From NCBI RefSeq assembly GCF_017829975.1, contig NZ_JAEEGA010000005.1, forward strand, positions 186,001-250,000: 64,000 nucleotides of DNA, given 5' to 3'. The notes under the pieces were generated by a model. It searched no databases. It saw only the letters and a program-made list of their open reading frames with translations, and was not told the origin of the DNA. Below, piece after piece: positions 54,265 through 64,000 of the stretch; positions within the stretch are counted from its first letter, which is position 1; every line of letters starts with the position of its first letter. Origin of the DNA: Vagococcus allomyrinae. Lineage in GTDB: Bacteria; Bacillota; Bacilli; Lactobacillales; Vagococcaceae. The position numbers and the translations under genes are program-made.

Positions 54265-54972
54265 TTACTCTTGAATAATCGTATCCAAGGCCACAACCAT
54301 CATCTCATCAAACGTTTTTTGTCGCTCTTCAGAGGTCGTTTCTTCGCCGGTTAAAATATGATCACTAACCGTCATAATCGCCAAGGCTTGCACGTGGTAT
54401 TTAGCAGCCAGATAGTACAAGACTGCTGCTTCCATTTCAATTCCTAAGACACCATGTTCCCCTAAGCGGAAGACTTCATCCATGTTATCTTTATAAAAGA
54501 CATCGTCTGATAAAACATTGCCGACATGAATGTTAAAGCCTTTTTCCTTTGCCAAATTGTACGATGTTAACAAGAGGTCAAAATCAGCAATTTGCGGGAA
54601 ATCATGTTTAGGAAAATCATTGCGAATGATATTAGAAGAAGTGGCCGCTGCTTGGGCAATCACCAAGTCACGAACATGAACATCTCTTTGAATCGACCCG
54701 CACGTTCCCACACGAATTAATTTTTTGACATCATACTCACGAATCAATTCCGTCGCGTAAATTGCCGCTGAGGGCATGCCCATCCCCGTTCCTTGAACAG
54801 AGACCGGGACGCCTTTGTAAGTTCCGGTGTATCCTAACATGCCACGGACTTCATTGTACAGCTTCGGTTCCTCCAAGAAGGTCTCTGCAATGTACTTTGC
54901 TCTTAATGGGTCTCCAGGTAATAATATTTTATCGGCGATGTCGCCTTTTGTTGCTCCAATATGGACGCTCAT
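54265..54972 (-). CDS. deoD: Purine nucleoside phosphorylase, DeoD type
   Basis: A 235-residue hexameric phosphorylase. It begins [20 protein letters not shown] (phosphate-binding), continues RVGTCGSI, and shows [15 protein letters not shown]. It splits purine (deoxy)nucleosides to base and (deoxy)ribose-1-phosphate. Last gene of the operon, 14 bp after punA. The organism thus encodes two purine phosphorylases of different families side by side. Confidence 0.96.
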   Translation of the reverse strand: MSVHIGATKGDIADKILLPGDPLRAKYIAETFLEEPKLYNEVRGMLGYTGTYKGVPVSVQGTGMGMPSAAIYATELIREYDVKKLIRVGTCGSIQRDVHVRDLVIAQAAATSSNIIRNDFPKHDFPQIADFDLLLTSYNLAKEKGFNIHVGNVLSDDVFYKDNMDEVFRLGEHGVLGIEMEAAVLYYLAAKYHVQALAIMTVSDHILTGEETTSEERQKTFDEMMVVALDTIIQE

Positions 54973-54986
54973 TCTTACACCTCACC

Positions 54987-55808
54987 TTAGATATTTTTTA
55001 GCGTTTCTTTAATCAACGATTTGAAATCCGCTTTGACGCGTTCTGTTGTTTCGACAACTTCCGCATGATTTAAATTAGCTTGCATCCCCGCTGCCAAATT
55101 GGTCACACAGGTAATACCAAGAACACGCATACCCATGTGGCGGGCCACGATAACTTCTGGAACAGTTGACATACCTACCGCATCGGCTCCCATGGCACGT
55201 GACATACGGATTTCAGCCGGTGTTTCATAGGTTGGACCTGTATAGCCCATGTAAACCCCTTGTTGAAGGGTAATTTTTAATTGATCGGCAATACGACGGG
55301 TGATTTTACCGTATTCTTTGTCATAAGGCTCAGACATATCTGGGAAGCGTGGCCCTAGATTTTCATCGTTTTCACCGATTAACGGATTGGTCCCTGTAAA
55401 ATTGATTTGATCCGTAATCAGCATTAAATTCCCTGGTGTAAATGAAGTGTTAACCCCACCTGCCGCATTGGTTACGATCATTGAATGAGCACCTAAAGCT
55501 TTCATCACCCGCACAGGGAAGGTCACCACTTGCATAGTGTTGCCTTCATAAAAGTGAAAACGCCCTTGCATCGCTAATACTTTCTTACCTGATAAATCAC
55601 CATAAACCAGTTGTCCTGCATGACCAACCACTGTTGACACGGGGAAGTTAGGAATATCTTCATAAGGAATGACGATTGGATTGTCAATTTCATCGCCTAG
55701 TTCACCTAATCCTGAACCTAGGATTAAACCGAACTCAACTTCTTTCACCCCTTTGCTTTGGATATAAGTTGCTGTTTCTTTTAATTGTTCACTTAATGTT
55801 TTCGTCAT
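54987..55808 (-). CDS. punA: Purine nucleoside phosphorylase I (inosine/guanosine, PunA type)
   Basis: A 273-residue trimeric phosphorylase: EFGLILGSGLGELGDEIDNP, VTNAAGGVN, and the substrate segment GPTYETPAEIRMSRAMGADA. It prefers guanosine and inosine, complementing the DeoD type encoded next. It follows deoB after 19 bp. Confidence 0.95.
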   Translation of the reverse strand: MTKTLSEQLKETATYIQSKGVKEVEFGLILGSGLGELGDEIDNPIVIPYEDIPNFPVSTVVGHAGQLVYGDLSGKKVLAMQGRFHFYEGNTMQVVTFPVRVMKALGAHSMIVTNAAGGVNTSFTPGNLMLITDQINFTGTNPLIGENDENLGPRFPDMSEPYDKEYGKITRRIADQLKITLQQGVYMGYTGPTYETPAEIRMSRAMGADAVGMSTVPEVIVARHMGMRVLGITCVTNLAAGMQANLNHAEVVETTERVKADFKSLIKETLKNI

Positions 55809-55827
55809 TTGTTTTAACGCTCCCGTT

Positions 55828-56994
55828 CTATTTTAAATCAGCTAAAAAGCTGTTGCCGTTTTCCGTGGCAGGAACACCGAAGTTTTCCGCAATCGTGGCT
55901 GAAATATCCGCATAAAACCCTTGTGGCAAGTGGCCGTGACCTGTCATTTTTTTACTGTAAGCCAATAATGGCACATATTCACGAGTATGATCGGTTCCTG
56001 GGAAGGTCGGATCGTTTCCGTGGTCAGCCGTGATTAACAACAAATCATCTTCTGCCATGGCCTCGTAAATTTCTGGTAAACGGGCATCAAACTCATCAAT
56101 AGCCTGACCGTAACCTACGACATCCCGTCGGTGACCAAATAAAGCATCAAAATCAACCAAGTTAGTAAAACTTAAACCGGTAAAGTCTTGCTTCATCACT
56201 TCGATTAACTTATCAACCCCATCCATATTAGAAGCCGTTCGCACAAACTCAGTGATGCCTTGACCATTAAAGATATCGTTGATTTTACCAACAGCGATCA
56301 CGTCTTTACCTGCTTCTTTTAGTGAATCAAGTACTGTATGACCAAATGGATCTAGAGCGTAGTCATGACGGTTTGCCGTACGCTTAAAGTTACCAGGCTC
56401 ACCAAGATAAGGACGAGCGATAATGCGACCGATCATATAAGGATCCTCTTTAGTAATATCACGAACGTACTGACAAATACGATACAATTCTTCTAGGGGA
56501 ATCACTTCTTCATGAGCAGCAATTTGTAAAACAGGATCTGCTGAAGTGTAGACAATTAAATCGCCAGTTTTCATTTGATGTTCGCCATAATCATCTAAGA
56601 CTTGTGTGCCACTGTATGGCAAGTTACAGACAATACCGCGACCAGAAAACTCAGAAATTTTAGCCAACAACTCTTTTGGGAATCCTTCTGGAAAGACTCT
56701 AAAGGGCGTTTCGATATTTAAGCCCATGATTTCCCAGTGACCTGTCATCGTGTCTTTCCCTACCGAAATTTCTTCTAACTTAGTAGCATAGCCTTGGTGA
56801 TCAGCAATGGCTTCAACGCCTTTGAGTGGTTCAATTGTGCCTAACCCCAATTCTTCCATATGAGGAACGGTTAAACCAGCTTTTTCCGCAATATGACCTA
56901 AGGTGTGACTGCCAACATCGCCAAATTTTTCCGCATCTGGTGCTTCACCAATTCCAACTGAATCTAATACGACTAAATGCACTCTCTTAAACAT
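55828..56994 (-). CDS. deoB: Phosphopentomutase
   Basis: A 388-residue metalloenzyme that turns (deoxy)ribose-1-phosphate into the 5-phosphate. Motifs: [19 protein letters not shown] with the metal-binding Asp, [13 protein letters not shown] (Thr nucleophile), and [20 protein letters not shown]. The ATG at 56994 has GAAGG 7 bases upstream and yields a protein beginning [11 protein letters not shown]; the upstream frame to 57027 is an extension. 98 bp separate it from the ABC permease gene. Confidence 0.97.
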   Translation of the reverse strand: MFKRVHLVVLDSVGIGEAPDAEKFGDVGSHTLGHIAEKAGLTVPHMEELGLGTIEPLKGVEAIADHQGYATKLEEISVGKDTMTGHWEIMGLNIETPFRVFPEGFPKELLAKISEFSGRGIVCNLPYSGTQVLDDYGEHQMKTGDLIVYTSADPVLQIAAHEEVIPLEELYRICQYVRDITKEDPYMIGRIIARPYLGEPGNFKRTANRHDYALDPFGHTVLDSLKEAGKDVIAVGKINDIFNGQGITEFVRTASNMDGVDKLIEVMKQDFTGLSFTNLVDFDALFGHRRDVVGYGQAIDEFDARLPEIYEAMAEDDLLLITADHGNDPTFPGTDHTREYVPLLAYSKKMTGHGHLPQGFYADISATIAENFGVPATENGNSFLADLK

Positions 56995-57092
56995 GTTATT
57001 GCCTTCTTTCTGATTTTCTATAAACATACGCTAGGTACTATAAACGTGCCATAAGCCAGGCTAATTAGCCCGACTTGGCACGTAAATTGACG

Positions 57093-58055
57093 CTATTTAG
57101 ATTTAATGTAATTTTGCCCGCCTGCTTTAGGTCCAGAAGCTTTCCCTAAGAAGATAACCAATACAATGATCGTTAGGACATAAGGCAATGATTCCAAGTA
57201 TACTTTGGGAATATTAGCAATGAATGGAATATCCGATCCAGCAATACTTAGATTTTGTGCAAACCCAAAGAACAAGGCTGCTCCCATTGCACCAAGTGGA
57301 TTCCATTTACCAAAAATCATCGCTGCCATGGCGATAAATCCTTGACCTGCAATCGTGGTGATTGCAAAACGACCAGAAATGGTTTGAGCAAAAACAGCTC
57401 CACCCATCCCACCAAGGACACCTGATAACAAAACACCTGAATAACGCATGAGATACACATTTATCCCTAAAGTATCTGCTGCCTGTGGATTTTCACCAAC
57501 TGCTCGTAATCTTAATCCGAACTTTGTTTTGTACACAATAAACCACGCTAAAACAGCAATTACTATTGCCACGTAGGCCGGCAAAGAGGTCTTTCTGAAA
57601 AATAATTCCCCTAAAATAGGAATATCCTTTAGAATAGGAAATGAAAAGTAGCCAAATGATTCTTTAATCATCTCTGTTTGGCCTTTTCCATAAATTACTT
57701 TGATCAGAAAGACTGCTAAAGCAGGGGCCATTAAGTTAACCACGGTACCACTAATAATATGATCTGCACGTAAATTTACTGTGGCTACTGCGTGTAGCAA
57801 TGAGAAAACCATTCCAACGCCGGCGCCTACTAAACAGGCAACCCAAGGTGTCCAAGCGCCTAAGACATCGGCAAACGTTAGATTAAAGACGATTGAGCTA
57901 AAGGCACCCATCACCATAATCCCTTCAAGACCTACGTTTACAATTCCTCCGCGTTCAGAAAATACACCGCCAAGAGCAGTTAAAATCAGAGGAGTCGAAT
58001 AAACTAAGGTTTGTGTCACAATCGATGCTAATGTTGCTAATAGTTTCGGATCCAT
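57093..58055 (-). CDS. Nucleoside ABC transporter permease (NupC/YufQ type)
   Basis: A 320-residue membrane protein with about nine hydrophobic segments and the family segments ALGGVFSERGGIVNVGLEGI and GENPQAADTLGI. Together with the preceding permease it forms the membrane channel of a BMP-type nucleoside importer. The start overlaps the previous permease stop by one base. Confidence 0.9.
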   Translation of the reverse strand: MDPKLLATLASIVTQTLVYSTPLILTALGGVFSERGGIVNVGLEGIMVMGAFSSIVFNLTFADVLGAWTPWVACLVGAGVGMVFSLLHAVATVNLRADHIISGTVVNLMAPALAVFLIKVIYGKGQTEMIKESFGYFSFPILKDIPILGELFFRKTSLPAYVAIVIAVLAWFIVYKTKFGLRLRAVGENPQAADTLGINVYLMRYSGVLLSGVLGGMGGAVFAQTISGRFAITTIAGQGFIAMAAMIFGKWNPLGAMGAALFFGFAQNLSIAGSDIPFIANIPKVYLESLPYVLTIIVLVIFLGKASGPKAGGQNYIKSK

Positions 58056-59197
58056 TATATGACTCCCCCTTCTTCATCGGTTTTTTCCACGGCCATAGTC
58101 ACTTCAGCTGGTTCTGGCCGATTTTTCTTGTTATTCCCTATTTTATTCAAGAAGAAACGGATTAAGTAGCTAATTCCCACAAAGAAAATAATAGAGGCAA
58201 TCACAACATCGACTAACTCTGTCGGCACCCCTGCGCCCAGTGGCATTCCTTGCCCACCTAGTTTTAAGACACTGAAAAGTAGTGCCGATAAAAGAATTCC
58301 TACAGAACTACCCGCTCCTAGAAGTGAAACCGCCATCCCATCAAACCCTATGCTTAAGGACGAACCTTGAACAAAGAAATTACCAAAAGTTCCCAAGCCA
58401 TAAACAACGCCACCTAAACCTGCTAAGGTACCTGAAATAATCATCGATAGGACAATGGTTCGCTTGCTGCTCATTCCCGCATATTCTGAGGCAAATGGAT
58501 TTAATCCAACGGAACGAATTTCAAATCCCAAAGTTGTTTTTTTCATTAAGAACCAAACCAAAACTAAAAATATCAAGGCTAAGAAAATACCTAAATTAAG
58601 ACGTGAGCCACCAGATATTTCTGTTAAGAATGGGGTTCTTAAACTAGCATTTGCGCCAACCATTTTCGTAACACCTTTTGTTCCTAAGATGCCTGGTGCC
58701 ATTAAGTTATTAACAATATGAGTACTTGTATAAAGAAAAACATAATTAAGCATGATGGTGACAATAACCTCACTGGTACCAAAATAAGCTCTTAGCACAC
58801 CTGGAATTGCGGCTGCAAAAGCACCCGCAGCAGCCCCTGCTAAAACAGCTACAACCACGACCACTATCCGCGGTGCATCAGGCATTGATAAAGCCACCCA
58901 AATACTCGTTACCCAACCGCACAGAGCTTGACCTGACAGCCCAATATTGAAAAAACCTGCCGAATTAGCCACCGAAAACCCTAACGCTGTAAAAATTAAC
59001 GGTGCGGCTGAAACAAAAATCTCCCCAATACTCTTTGGTCCTTGGAAAGCTGTATTAAACATCGCTTTATAACCCGCAACTGGATCGTAATTAAAAATCA
59101 TCATAATAATAGCTCCTAGTACAAATCCCATGATAACTGACAGAACAGGAACTAGTATATTTTTAATTTTCTCTAGTTTATTATCCAACACTCTCAC
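58055..59197 (-). CDS. Nucleoside ABC transporter permease (NupB/YufP type)
   Basis: A 380-residue permease paralogous to the following gene, with GFSVANSAGFFNIGLSGQAL and SVGLNPFASEYAGMSSKRTI. The long hydrophilic C-terminus (about residues 355-380) is rich in acidic residues. It overlaps the ATPase gene by 17 bp, so the transporter proteins are made in step. Confidence 0.9.
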   Translation of the reverse strand: MRVLDNKLEKIKNILVPVLSVIMGFVLGAIIMMIFNYDPVAGYKAMFNTAFQGPKSIGEIFVSAAPLIFTALGFSVANSAGFFNIGLSGQALCGWVTSIWVALSMPDAPRIVVVVVAVLAGAAAGAFAAAIPGVLRAYFGTSEVIVTIMLNYVFLYTSTHIVNNLMAPGILGTKGVTKMVGANASLRTPFLTEISGGSRLNLGIFLALIFLVLVWFLMKKTTLGFEIRSVGLNPFASEYAGMSSKRTIVLSMIISGTLAGLGGVVYGLGTFGNFFVQGSSLSIGFDGMAVSLLGAGSSVGILLSALLFSVLKLGGQGMPLGAGVPTELVDVVIASIIFFVGISYLIRFFLNKIGNNKKNRPEPAEVTMAVEKTDEEGGVI

Positions 59198-60749
59198 CCG
59201 CCTTCGACTGTCTCAGTTCTTCCCGTGCCTCTTCCAATGAATAACCGGCCATTAATAAGCCTAATTCATTTTCAGTCGTCACCTTGGGATCAACAATCCC
59301 GACAATTTCCCCTGCATGAATTACTGCAATTCGATCGGAAACATTTAAAATCTCCTCTAATTCAAAACTGACCACTAAAACAGCCTTTTGTCGATCCCGC
59401 TGTTCAATCAACCGCTTATGAATGTATTCAATGGCACCAACATCTAGTCCACGAGTCGGTTGCGACACGATTAATAACTCTGGATTGCGGTCAACCTCAC
59501 GAGCAATAATGGCCTTTTGTTGATTACCGCCTGATAATGCTTTAGCTGGCACAAGCTCATTCGTCGTTCTAACATCGTATTCGTCGATTAACTTACGTGC
59601 ATATGAATTGATTTGGCCATAATTCAACATGCCATTTTTGCTTAAAGGTGGCTGATAATAGGTTTGTAGCGCAATATTTTCAGCCAAACTCATCTCTAAG
59701 ACTAAGCCATCACGATGGCGATCTTCTGGAACGTGCCCAACTCCTTTTTCAGTAATTTGTCGCGGACGTAAATTAACAATCGACTCGCCTTTTAATTCTA
59801 TCGAGCCACTTTCAATTTTACGTAATCCAGTTAATGCCTGTATTAATTCAGACTGGCCATTGCCGTCAATACCGGCAATCCCCATAATTTCTCCTGCACG
59901 AACATCCAGACTTAACCCTTTAACTGCTGGCAACCCACGGCTTTCATTAACCACTAAATCTTTGACTGATAACACTACATCAGTTGGGTTAGCAGGTCCT
60001 TTGGGTGTCGTAAATGATACGGAGCGACCAACCATCATATCGGCTAGTTGTTGAGAAGAAACATCTTTCACCTTGACCGTATCAATTCCTCGACCTCGAC
60101 GAATTACCGTACATAAATCTGCTACTTTTTTAATTTCATCTAATTTATGAGTAATCAGAATAATCGACTTACCTTCTTTAACCAGCCCTTGCATGATAAT
60201 AATTAATTCATCAATTTCTTGAGGCGTTAACACGGCTGTTGGTTCATCAAAAATTAGAATATCCGCTCCGCGATAGAGGGTTTTCAGTATCTCCACCCGC
60301 TGCTGCATCCCGACAGAGATGTCACGAATATATGCTTTTGGATTAACATCTAATCCATATTGCTTTGAAACTTTCTCGATTTCCTTCTCAGCCGCTCGTT
60401 GATCCAGCACACCAGCATGCGTTAACTCACTACCCAAAATAATATTCTCCGTCACTGTAAACGCCTCTACTAGCATAAAATGCTGATGGACCATGCCAAT
60501 CCCTAAGCGATTAGCAGCCGTTGGACTTGATATATTTACTTTTTCACCTTTGATAAATATCTCACCAGAAGTCGGTTCTAATAATCCTGATAAAATATTC
60601 ATCAATGTTGATTTCCCAGCGCCATTTTCTCCTAACAAAGCGTGAATTTCTCCCGGACTAACTTTTAAATTAATGTCATCATTTGCTTTAAAAGTTCCGA
60701 ACTGCTTTGTAATATTGCGCATCTCAATCACATATTCTCCTTGAGCCAC
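59181..60749 (-). CDS. Nucleoside ABC transporter ATP-binding protein (NupA/YufO type), double NBD
   Basis: A 522-residue protein with two ATPase domains in tandem. The first has Walker A GENGAGKST and signature ISVGMQQRVEI. The second has a degenerate Walker A (GIDGNGQSEL) and signature ALSGGNQQK, with Walker B residues VSQPTRGLD. This arrangement is typical of ribose- and nucleoside-type importers (RbsA/YufO). First transporter gene after the 366-bp gap from the BMP lipoprotein. Confidence 0.93.
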   Translation of the reverse strand: MAQGEYVIEMRNITKQFGTFKANDDINLKVSPGEIHALLGENGAGKSTLMNILSGLLEPTSGEIFIKGEKVNISSPTAANRLGIGMVHQHFMLVEAFTVTENIILGSELTHAGVLDQRAAEKEIEKVSKQYGLDVNPKAYIRDISVGMQQRVEILKTLYRGADILIFDEPTAVLTPQEIDELIIIMQGLVKEGKSIILITHKLDEIKKVADLCTVIRRGRGIDTVKVKDVSSQQLADMMVGRSVSFTTPKGPANPTDVVLSVKDLVVNESRGLPAVKGLSLDVRAGEIMGIAGIDGNGQSELIQALTGLRKIESGSIELKGESIVNLRPRQITEKGVGHVPEDRHRDGLVLEMSLAENIALQTYYQPPLSKNGMLNYGQINSYARKLIDEYDVRTTNELVPAKALSGGNQQKAIIAREVDRNPELLIVSQPTRGLDVGAIEYIHKRLIEQRDRQKAVLVVSFELEEILNVSDRIAVIHAGEIVGIVDPKVTTENELGLLMAGYSLEEAREELRQSKAGESVG

Positions 60750-61115
60750 GTGTTGTCACATCCTTACATTATTGTTTTTACTGTCTGTGCCTTTATTTGA
60801 AACGTTTTACCTAGTTGTCACTCAACTATAACCGATTATTTCAAATAGCGGCCTCTTTCCTAACACTACAGGCAGCACTCACGCTAAATCACTGTTCCCC
60901 TTCTTATTTCAGCTGACTTATTATGTCACTTATCGCGATGATGCTGTATTTTGGGATTGGATGTAGGAATAGATGACTTGTTTAATCATCTAATTGAAAC
61001 ATTCAAAATAAATAGCATGACTTTAGGACATTACCTTAAATGCTTCAGTAAAAGTTAAACTATTTATTGAAGCTACTTGATACACGGTGGTATCAAGTAG
61101 CTCAGAATGACTATA
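60750..61115 (-). other. Gap between lipoprotein and transporter genes with a strong hairpin
   Basis: 366 bp without a gene. A 12-13 bp hairpin (AGCTACTTGATA 61071-61082, TATCAAGTAGCT 61091-61102) lies just after the lipoprotein stop. It lacks a U-run, so it could protect the upstream mRNA from decay and leave less transporter mRNA. A promoter for the ABC genes may lie in the remainder, but none is clear. Confidence 0.5.
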
Positions 61116-62213
61116 TTACTTTTCTGGTGTTTCACTTACAACGATTTCTTCTGAAATAATTTTATCTTTCGCTTCTTGAATCGCTTTTTTAGCATCTTCT
61201 CCAACATAACCTTCTGTTAAATCAACACCACCATCTTTTAATCCATAAACTAAGTGTTCGCCACCAGGAAACTCATCTTTAAGAGCACGATTAGAGATAT
61301 CTTGAACCGCTGCACCTACGCCTTTAAGTGTAGAAGTCAATGTAAAGTTATCTTCTTTACCGTCTTTAGTTTTGTATACGCCATCAGCATCTTGATCTCT
61401 ATCTACGCCAATTACCCATACTTTTTCTTGATCGCCTGTTTCATTAATGTCTTTCGCTTCTTGGAATACCCCAGTACCTGTACCACCAGAAGCATGGAAA
61501 ATAATATCTGCTCCACCTTGATACATTGCAGCTGCTAAGGCTTTTCCTTTTGCAGGATCACCAAATGATGCTGCATATTTAACATCTACTTTGATATCTT
61601 TTTTCAATTTTTCAGCTGTTTCTTTCACACCTTGAACAAAACCTGCTTCAAAGCGGTCAATTACAACCCCTTCTTCGCCACCAATAAAGCCAACATGGTC
61701 AGTTTTTGTACTATAAGCTGCAGCAACACCAGCTAAGTATGATGCTTCATTATCTTTAAACGTTGCAGAAACTACATTATCTTTATCTTCAATAACATCA
61801 TCAATAATCCCAAAATTTGTATCAGGATTGGCTTCAGCCGCTGTTGTAACAGCATCTTTTAGCAAGTAACCAATTCCGAAAATAGTTTGAAAGCCGTTCG
61901 AAACAGCTTGGTCCATATTTGTTGTATAAGCGGATGCATCATCTGATTGAATATAAGCAAAACCATCTGCACCTTCAGATAAATTATTTTCTTTCCCCCA
62001 AGCCTGTAGCCCTTCCCAAGCTGATTGGTTAAATGACTTATCATCTACACCACCAATATCTGTTACAATAACAGCACTGTGCTTAGCACCATCACTACCA
62101 CTTGCTTTACTATCATCAGTTGCTTTGTCTTTACCGCCTCCGCCACACGCTACCAAAGTTGCAGCTAAACCTAGTGTTAATAAACCCAATCCAATCTTTT
62201 TCGATGTCTTCAT
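61116..62213 (-). CDS. bmpA: BMP-family nucleoside-binding lipoprotein
   Basis: A 365-residue substrate-binding protein. The N-terminus KKIGLGLLTLGLAATLVACG is a lipoprotein signal with lipobox LVAC; after cleavage Cys is lipid-modified. The mature part has the BMP/PnrA pattern VTDIGGVDDKSFNQSAWEGL and the substrate segment GVDRDQDADGVY. It captures nucleosides for the ABC importer encoded next. It follows cdd after 67 bp. A GGGGG-type site lies upstream of the ATG. Confidence 0.94.
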   Translation of the reverse strand: MKTSKKIGLGLLTLGLAATLVACGGGGKDKATDDSKASGSDGAKHSAVIVTDIGGVDDKSFNQSAWEGLQAWGKENNLSEGADGFAYIQSDDASAYTTNMDQAVSNGFQTIFGIGYLLKDAVTTAAEANPDTNFGIIDDVIEDKDNVVSATFKDNEASYLAGVAAAYSTKTDHVGFIGGEEGVVIDRFEAGFVQGVKETAEKLKKDIKVDVKYAASFGDPAKGKALAAAMYQGGADIIFHASGGTGTGVFQEAKDINETGDQEKVWVIGVDRDQDADGVYKTKDGKEDNFTLTSTLKGVGAAVQDISNRALKDEFPGGEHLVYGLKDGGVDLTEGYVGEDAKKAIQEAKDKIISEEIVVSETPEK

Positions 62214-62280
62214 CTTGTAAAGCCCCCTGTATATTTTTTTTATTTAACAGCCATTACTGACCGATTAAATCACAAAGAAA

Positions 62281-62679
62281 TTATAGTTGTTCTTCCGTAA
62301 ATGAATATGGCATTAACTCTCCGACCGTCATCTCTTTTGTCACACCATCTTTATTGACCAACGTCACCGGCATGGACGAATCACAAAACTCCACCATCAC
62401 TTGACGACAGGCGCCACATGGCGAAATGGGATCATCGGTATCTCCTGCAACCACCAGATGTTTAAAGTCACGATGCCCTTCTGACACAGCTTTAAAAAAT
62501 GCGGTACGTTCAGCACAATTGGTTAGGCCAAAAGAGGCATTTTCAATATTAACCCCTGTAAAAATCTGATCATCTTTAGTAACTAAGCATGCTCCCACAG
62601 GAAATTTTGAATAAGGAACATAGGCACGCTGATAAACCTGGCACGCTTCCTTAATCCACTGTTCTTTCACTGACGACAC
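62281..62679 (-). CDS. cdd: Cytidine deaminase
   Basis: A 132-residue deaminase: zinc ligands Cys55 in NCAERTAFF with catalytic Glu57, and Cys88, Cys91 in SPCGACRQV. It converts (deoxy)cytidine to (deoxy)uridine ahead of the phosphorylase encoded upstream. The complete short tetrameric form. It follows deoC after 20 bp. Confidence 0.97.
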   Translation of the reverse strand: MSSVKEQWIKEACQVYQRAYVPYSKFPVGACLVTKDDQIFTGVNIENASFGLTNCAERTAFFKAVSEGHRDFKHLVVAGDTDDPISPCGACRQVMVEFCDSSMPVTLVNKDGVTKEMTVGELMPYSFTEEQL

Positions 62680-62699
62680 TCTCCTTCTAAAAAGCTATT

Positions 62700-63344
62700 T
62701 TATCCCTCGGTAATGGCGATACTGGCACTCGTTCCAAGACGTGTCGCACCTGCGTCAATCATACTTTGAGCTTCTTTAGCGGTATGAATTCCACCAGATG
62801 CTTTGACTCCCATCTCAGGGCCAACAGTTGCACGCATCAGCGCCACATCTTCAACCTTGGCTCCCCCTGTGGAAAAACCAGTGGATGTTTTAACAAAATC
62901 CGCTCCCGCTTCCTTGGCCAAACGACTGGCTGTGACGATCTCGTCATTAGTTAACAGACTCGCTTCAATAATGACCTTGACTAACGCTTTATCCTTAGCT
63001 ACCTTCACAACCGCTTCAATGTCTTCTTTAATAAATGCCTCATTCCCTGCTTTTAACTGTCCGATATTAATGACCATGTCAATTTCATCCGCTCCATTGG
63101 CAATGGCATCTCGGGTTTCAAAGGCTTTAACTTCGGTTGTATTAGCGCCTAAAGGAAAGCCAATCACCGTACAAACGGCGACAGGTTCTTTTAATAGAAG
63201 TTCACTGGCTAACTTGACCCATGTTGGATTGACACAAACAGAATAAAATTGATGTTTTTTCGCTTGGTTAATCAATTTTTTGATATCAGCTTCTTTTGCA
63301 TCTGCTTTTAATAGTGTGTGATCAATTTTTCGATTGAAACTCAT
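62700..63344 (-). CDS. deoC: Deoxyribose-phosphate aldolase
   Basis: A 214-residue class I aldolase splitting 2-deoxyribose-5-phosphate to acetaldehyde and glyceraldehyde-3-phosphate. The Schiff-base Lys152 lies in DFVKTSTGF; Asp89 (EIDMVINIG) and the Lys in [10 protein letters not shown] are also present. It completes the deoxynucleoside route together with deoB. The acetaldehyde could be reduced by an alcohol dehydrogenase such as the one encoded at 52,993-54,159, but that link is speculative. Confidence 0.96.
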   Translation of the reverse strand: MSFNRKIDHTLLKADAKEADIKKLINQAKKHQFYSVCVNPTWVKLASELLLKEPVAVCTVIGFPLGANTTEVKAFETRDAIANGADEIDMVINIGQLKAGNEAFIKEDIEAVVKVAKDKALVKVIIEASLLTNDEIVTASRLAKEAGADFVKTSTGFSTGGAKVEDVALMRATVGPEMGVKASGGIHTAKEAQSMIDAGATRLGTSASIAITEG

Positions 63345-63376
63345 TGTTCACCTCTCCTTCCCCTCATATAAACGTC

Positions 63377-64000
63377 TTATTTAGTGACTATTTTTCTAAC
63401 TAGCTGTGGTTCTTCAACGGTTTCACCGATTTCAATATTGTCGTACAACATCTGTTTCACGTCATCCACATTCTCGCGATTGGCATAAATGGTCACCAGT
63501 GGTTCACCTTCAGTAACATCCATGCCCACCTTTTTATGTAATTTAACCCCGACGGTATAATCAATCAGGTCTTCTTTTGTCTTACGTCCAGCTCCTAATA
63601 ACATGGCCGCAACACCGATACTTTCGGCTTGTATTTCTCGAACACAGCCACTACTTTTAGCCAGTAACTCAATGGTATACTTAGCCACGCCCATCTTTTC
63701 CGGATGATCAACCACATCTGGATCGCCGCCTTGATTCTGAATCATCTCTTTAAATTTCTCAAGGGCCTTGCCAGACTCTAACGCTTCAACTAAGAGCCCT
63801 CGAGCCTCTTCCAATGTTTTAGCATGACCTGCCAGAACCACCATTTGACTTCCCAAAACGTAAACCATCTCGGTTAAATCTTCTGGGCCTTTACCTTGCA
63901 GTGTTTCAATCGCTTCCACGATTTCTATTGAGTTACCAATGGCTTCACCTAAAGGTTGAGACATATCAGAAATCACTGCCATCGTCCGCCGTCCGGCTAA
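63377..64000 (-). CDS. pdp: Pyrimidine-nucleoside phosphorylase, C-terminal part
   Basis: 207 codons of a gene that continues beyond the window end; the frame is open to position 64000 (reading [13 protein letters not shown]). It contains the family segment [20 protein letters not shown], and the C-terminal domain with [20 protein letters not shown] and [20 protein letters not shown]. It phosphorolyses uridine and thymidine. As first visible gene of the operon it precedes deoC by 32 bp. The N-terminal half lies outside the window. An internal Met at 63982 is not the start. Confidence 0.93.
   Translation of the reverse strand, partial: LAGRRTMAVISDMSQPLGEAIGNSIEIVEAIETLQGKGPEDLTEMVYVLGSQMVVLAGHAKTLEEARGLLVEALESGKALEKFKEMIQNQGGDPDVVDHPEKMGVAKYTIELLAKSSGCVREIQAESIGVAAMLLGAGRKTKEDLIDYTVGVKLHKKVGMDVTEGEPLVTIYANRENVDDVKQMLYDNIEIGETVEEPQLVRKIVTK

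Overview
The window is from a low-GC Gram-positive chromosome of the order Lactobacillales, most likely an enterococcus/vagococcus-type organism. Support comes from the gene order (rpsL-rpsG-fusA-tuf, a complete S10-spc-alpha cluster, and ecfA1-ecfA2-ecfT-truA-rplM-rpsI), near-consensus GGAGG ribosome binding sites, zinc-ribbon forms of S14 and L36, and protein sequences close to enterococcal ones. The genus is an inference. Almost all genes lie on the minus strand.

Region 1 (1-9,000) is a sugar-utilisation locus. A plus-strand RpiR-type regulator diverges from a minus-strand operon: class II aldolase, zinc-dependent medium-chain dehydrogenase, mannose-family PTS IIC-IID fusion, IIA, IIB, short-chain dehydrogenase, GntR/UTRA regulator and a P-loop kinase. 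A metallophosphatase follows, possibly separately transcribed. The enzyme set matches the L-sorbose (sor) operons of lactobacilli. Between the IIC-IID and IIA genes lie three tandem 64-bp repeats that can fold into hairpins. A related element stands once, in the same orientation, in front of rplQ.

Region 2 (9,000-13,000) is a small-gene region: a tRNA-dihydrouridine synthase, several very small proteins, a candidate small RNA with its own promoter and terminator, and a membrane-anchored protein of unknown function.

Region 3 (13,000-17,340) is rpsI, rplM, truA and the ECF vitamin-transporter core (ecfT, ecfA2, ecfA1).

Region 4 (17,676-30,155) is a compact phage-tail locus inserted between rplQ and ecfA1. 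It has a repressor and ImmA-type protease, late-gene regulator candidates, a tail tube protein, tail chaperones joined by a -1 frameshift, a short tape measure, Dit, a two-enzyme Tal, BppU, three small fibre/receptor proteins sharing one N-terminal module, holins and an endolysin. Integrase, terminase, portal, capsid and replication genes are all absent. This is the layout of an F-type tailocin (phage-tail-like bacteriocin) like the Listeria monocins. A LexA-type SOS box and three copies of a putative repressor operator lie in its control region. It is the most interesting system in the window.

Region 5 (30,300-50,420) holds translation genes: the alpha, spc and S10 operons, then tuf, fusA, rpsG and rpsL, with one membrane-anchored unknown between rpsJ and tuf.

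Region 6 (50,420-64,000) holds rpiA, an FNT-family formate/nitrite channel, gpmA, an iron-type alcohol dehydrogenase, and a nucleoside uptake and salvage operon (pdp, deoC, cdd, a BMP lipoprotein, an ABC transporter of the nupABC type, deoB, punA, deoD). That operon should import nucleosides, split them to bases and (deoxy)ribose-1-phosphate, and feed the pentose into central metabolism. The pdp gene is cut by the window end.
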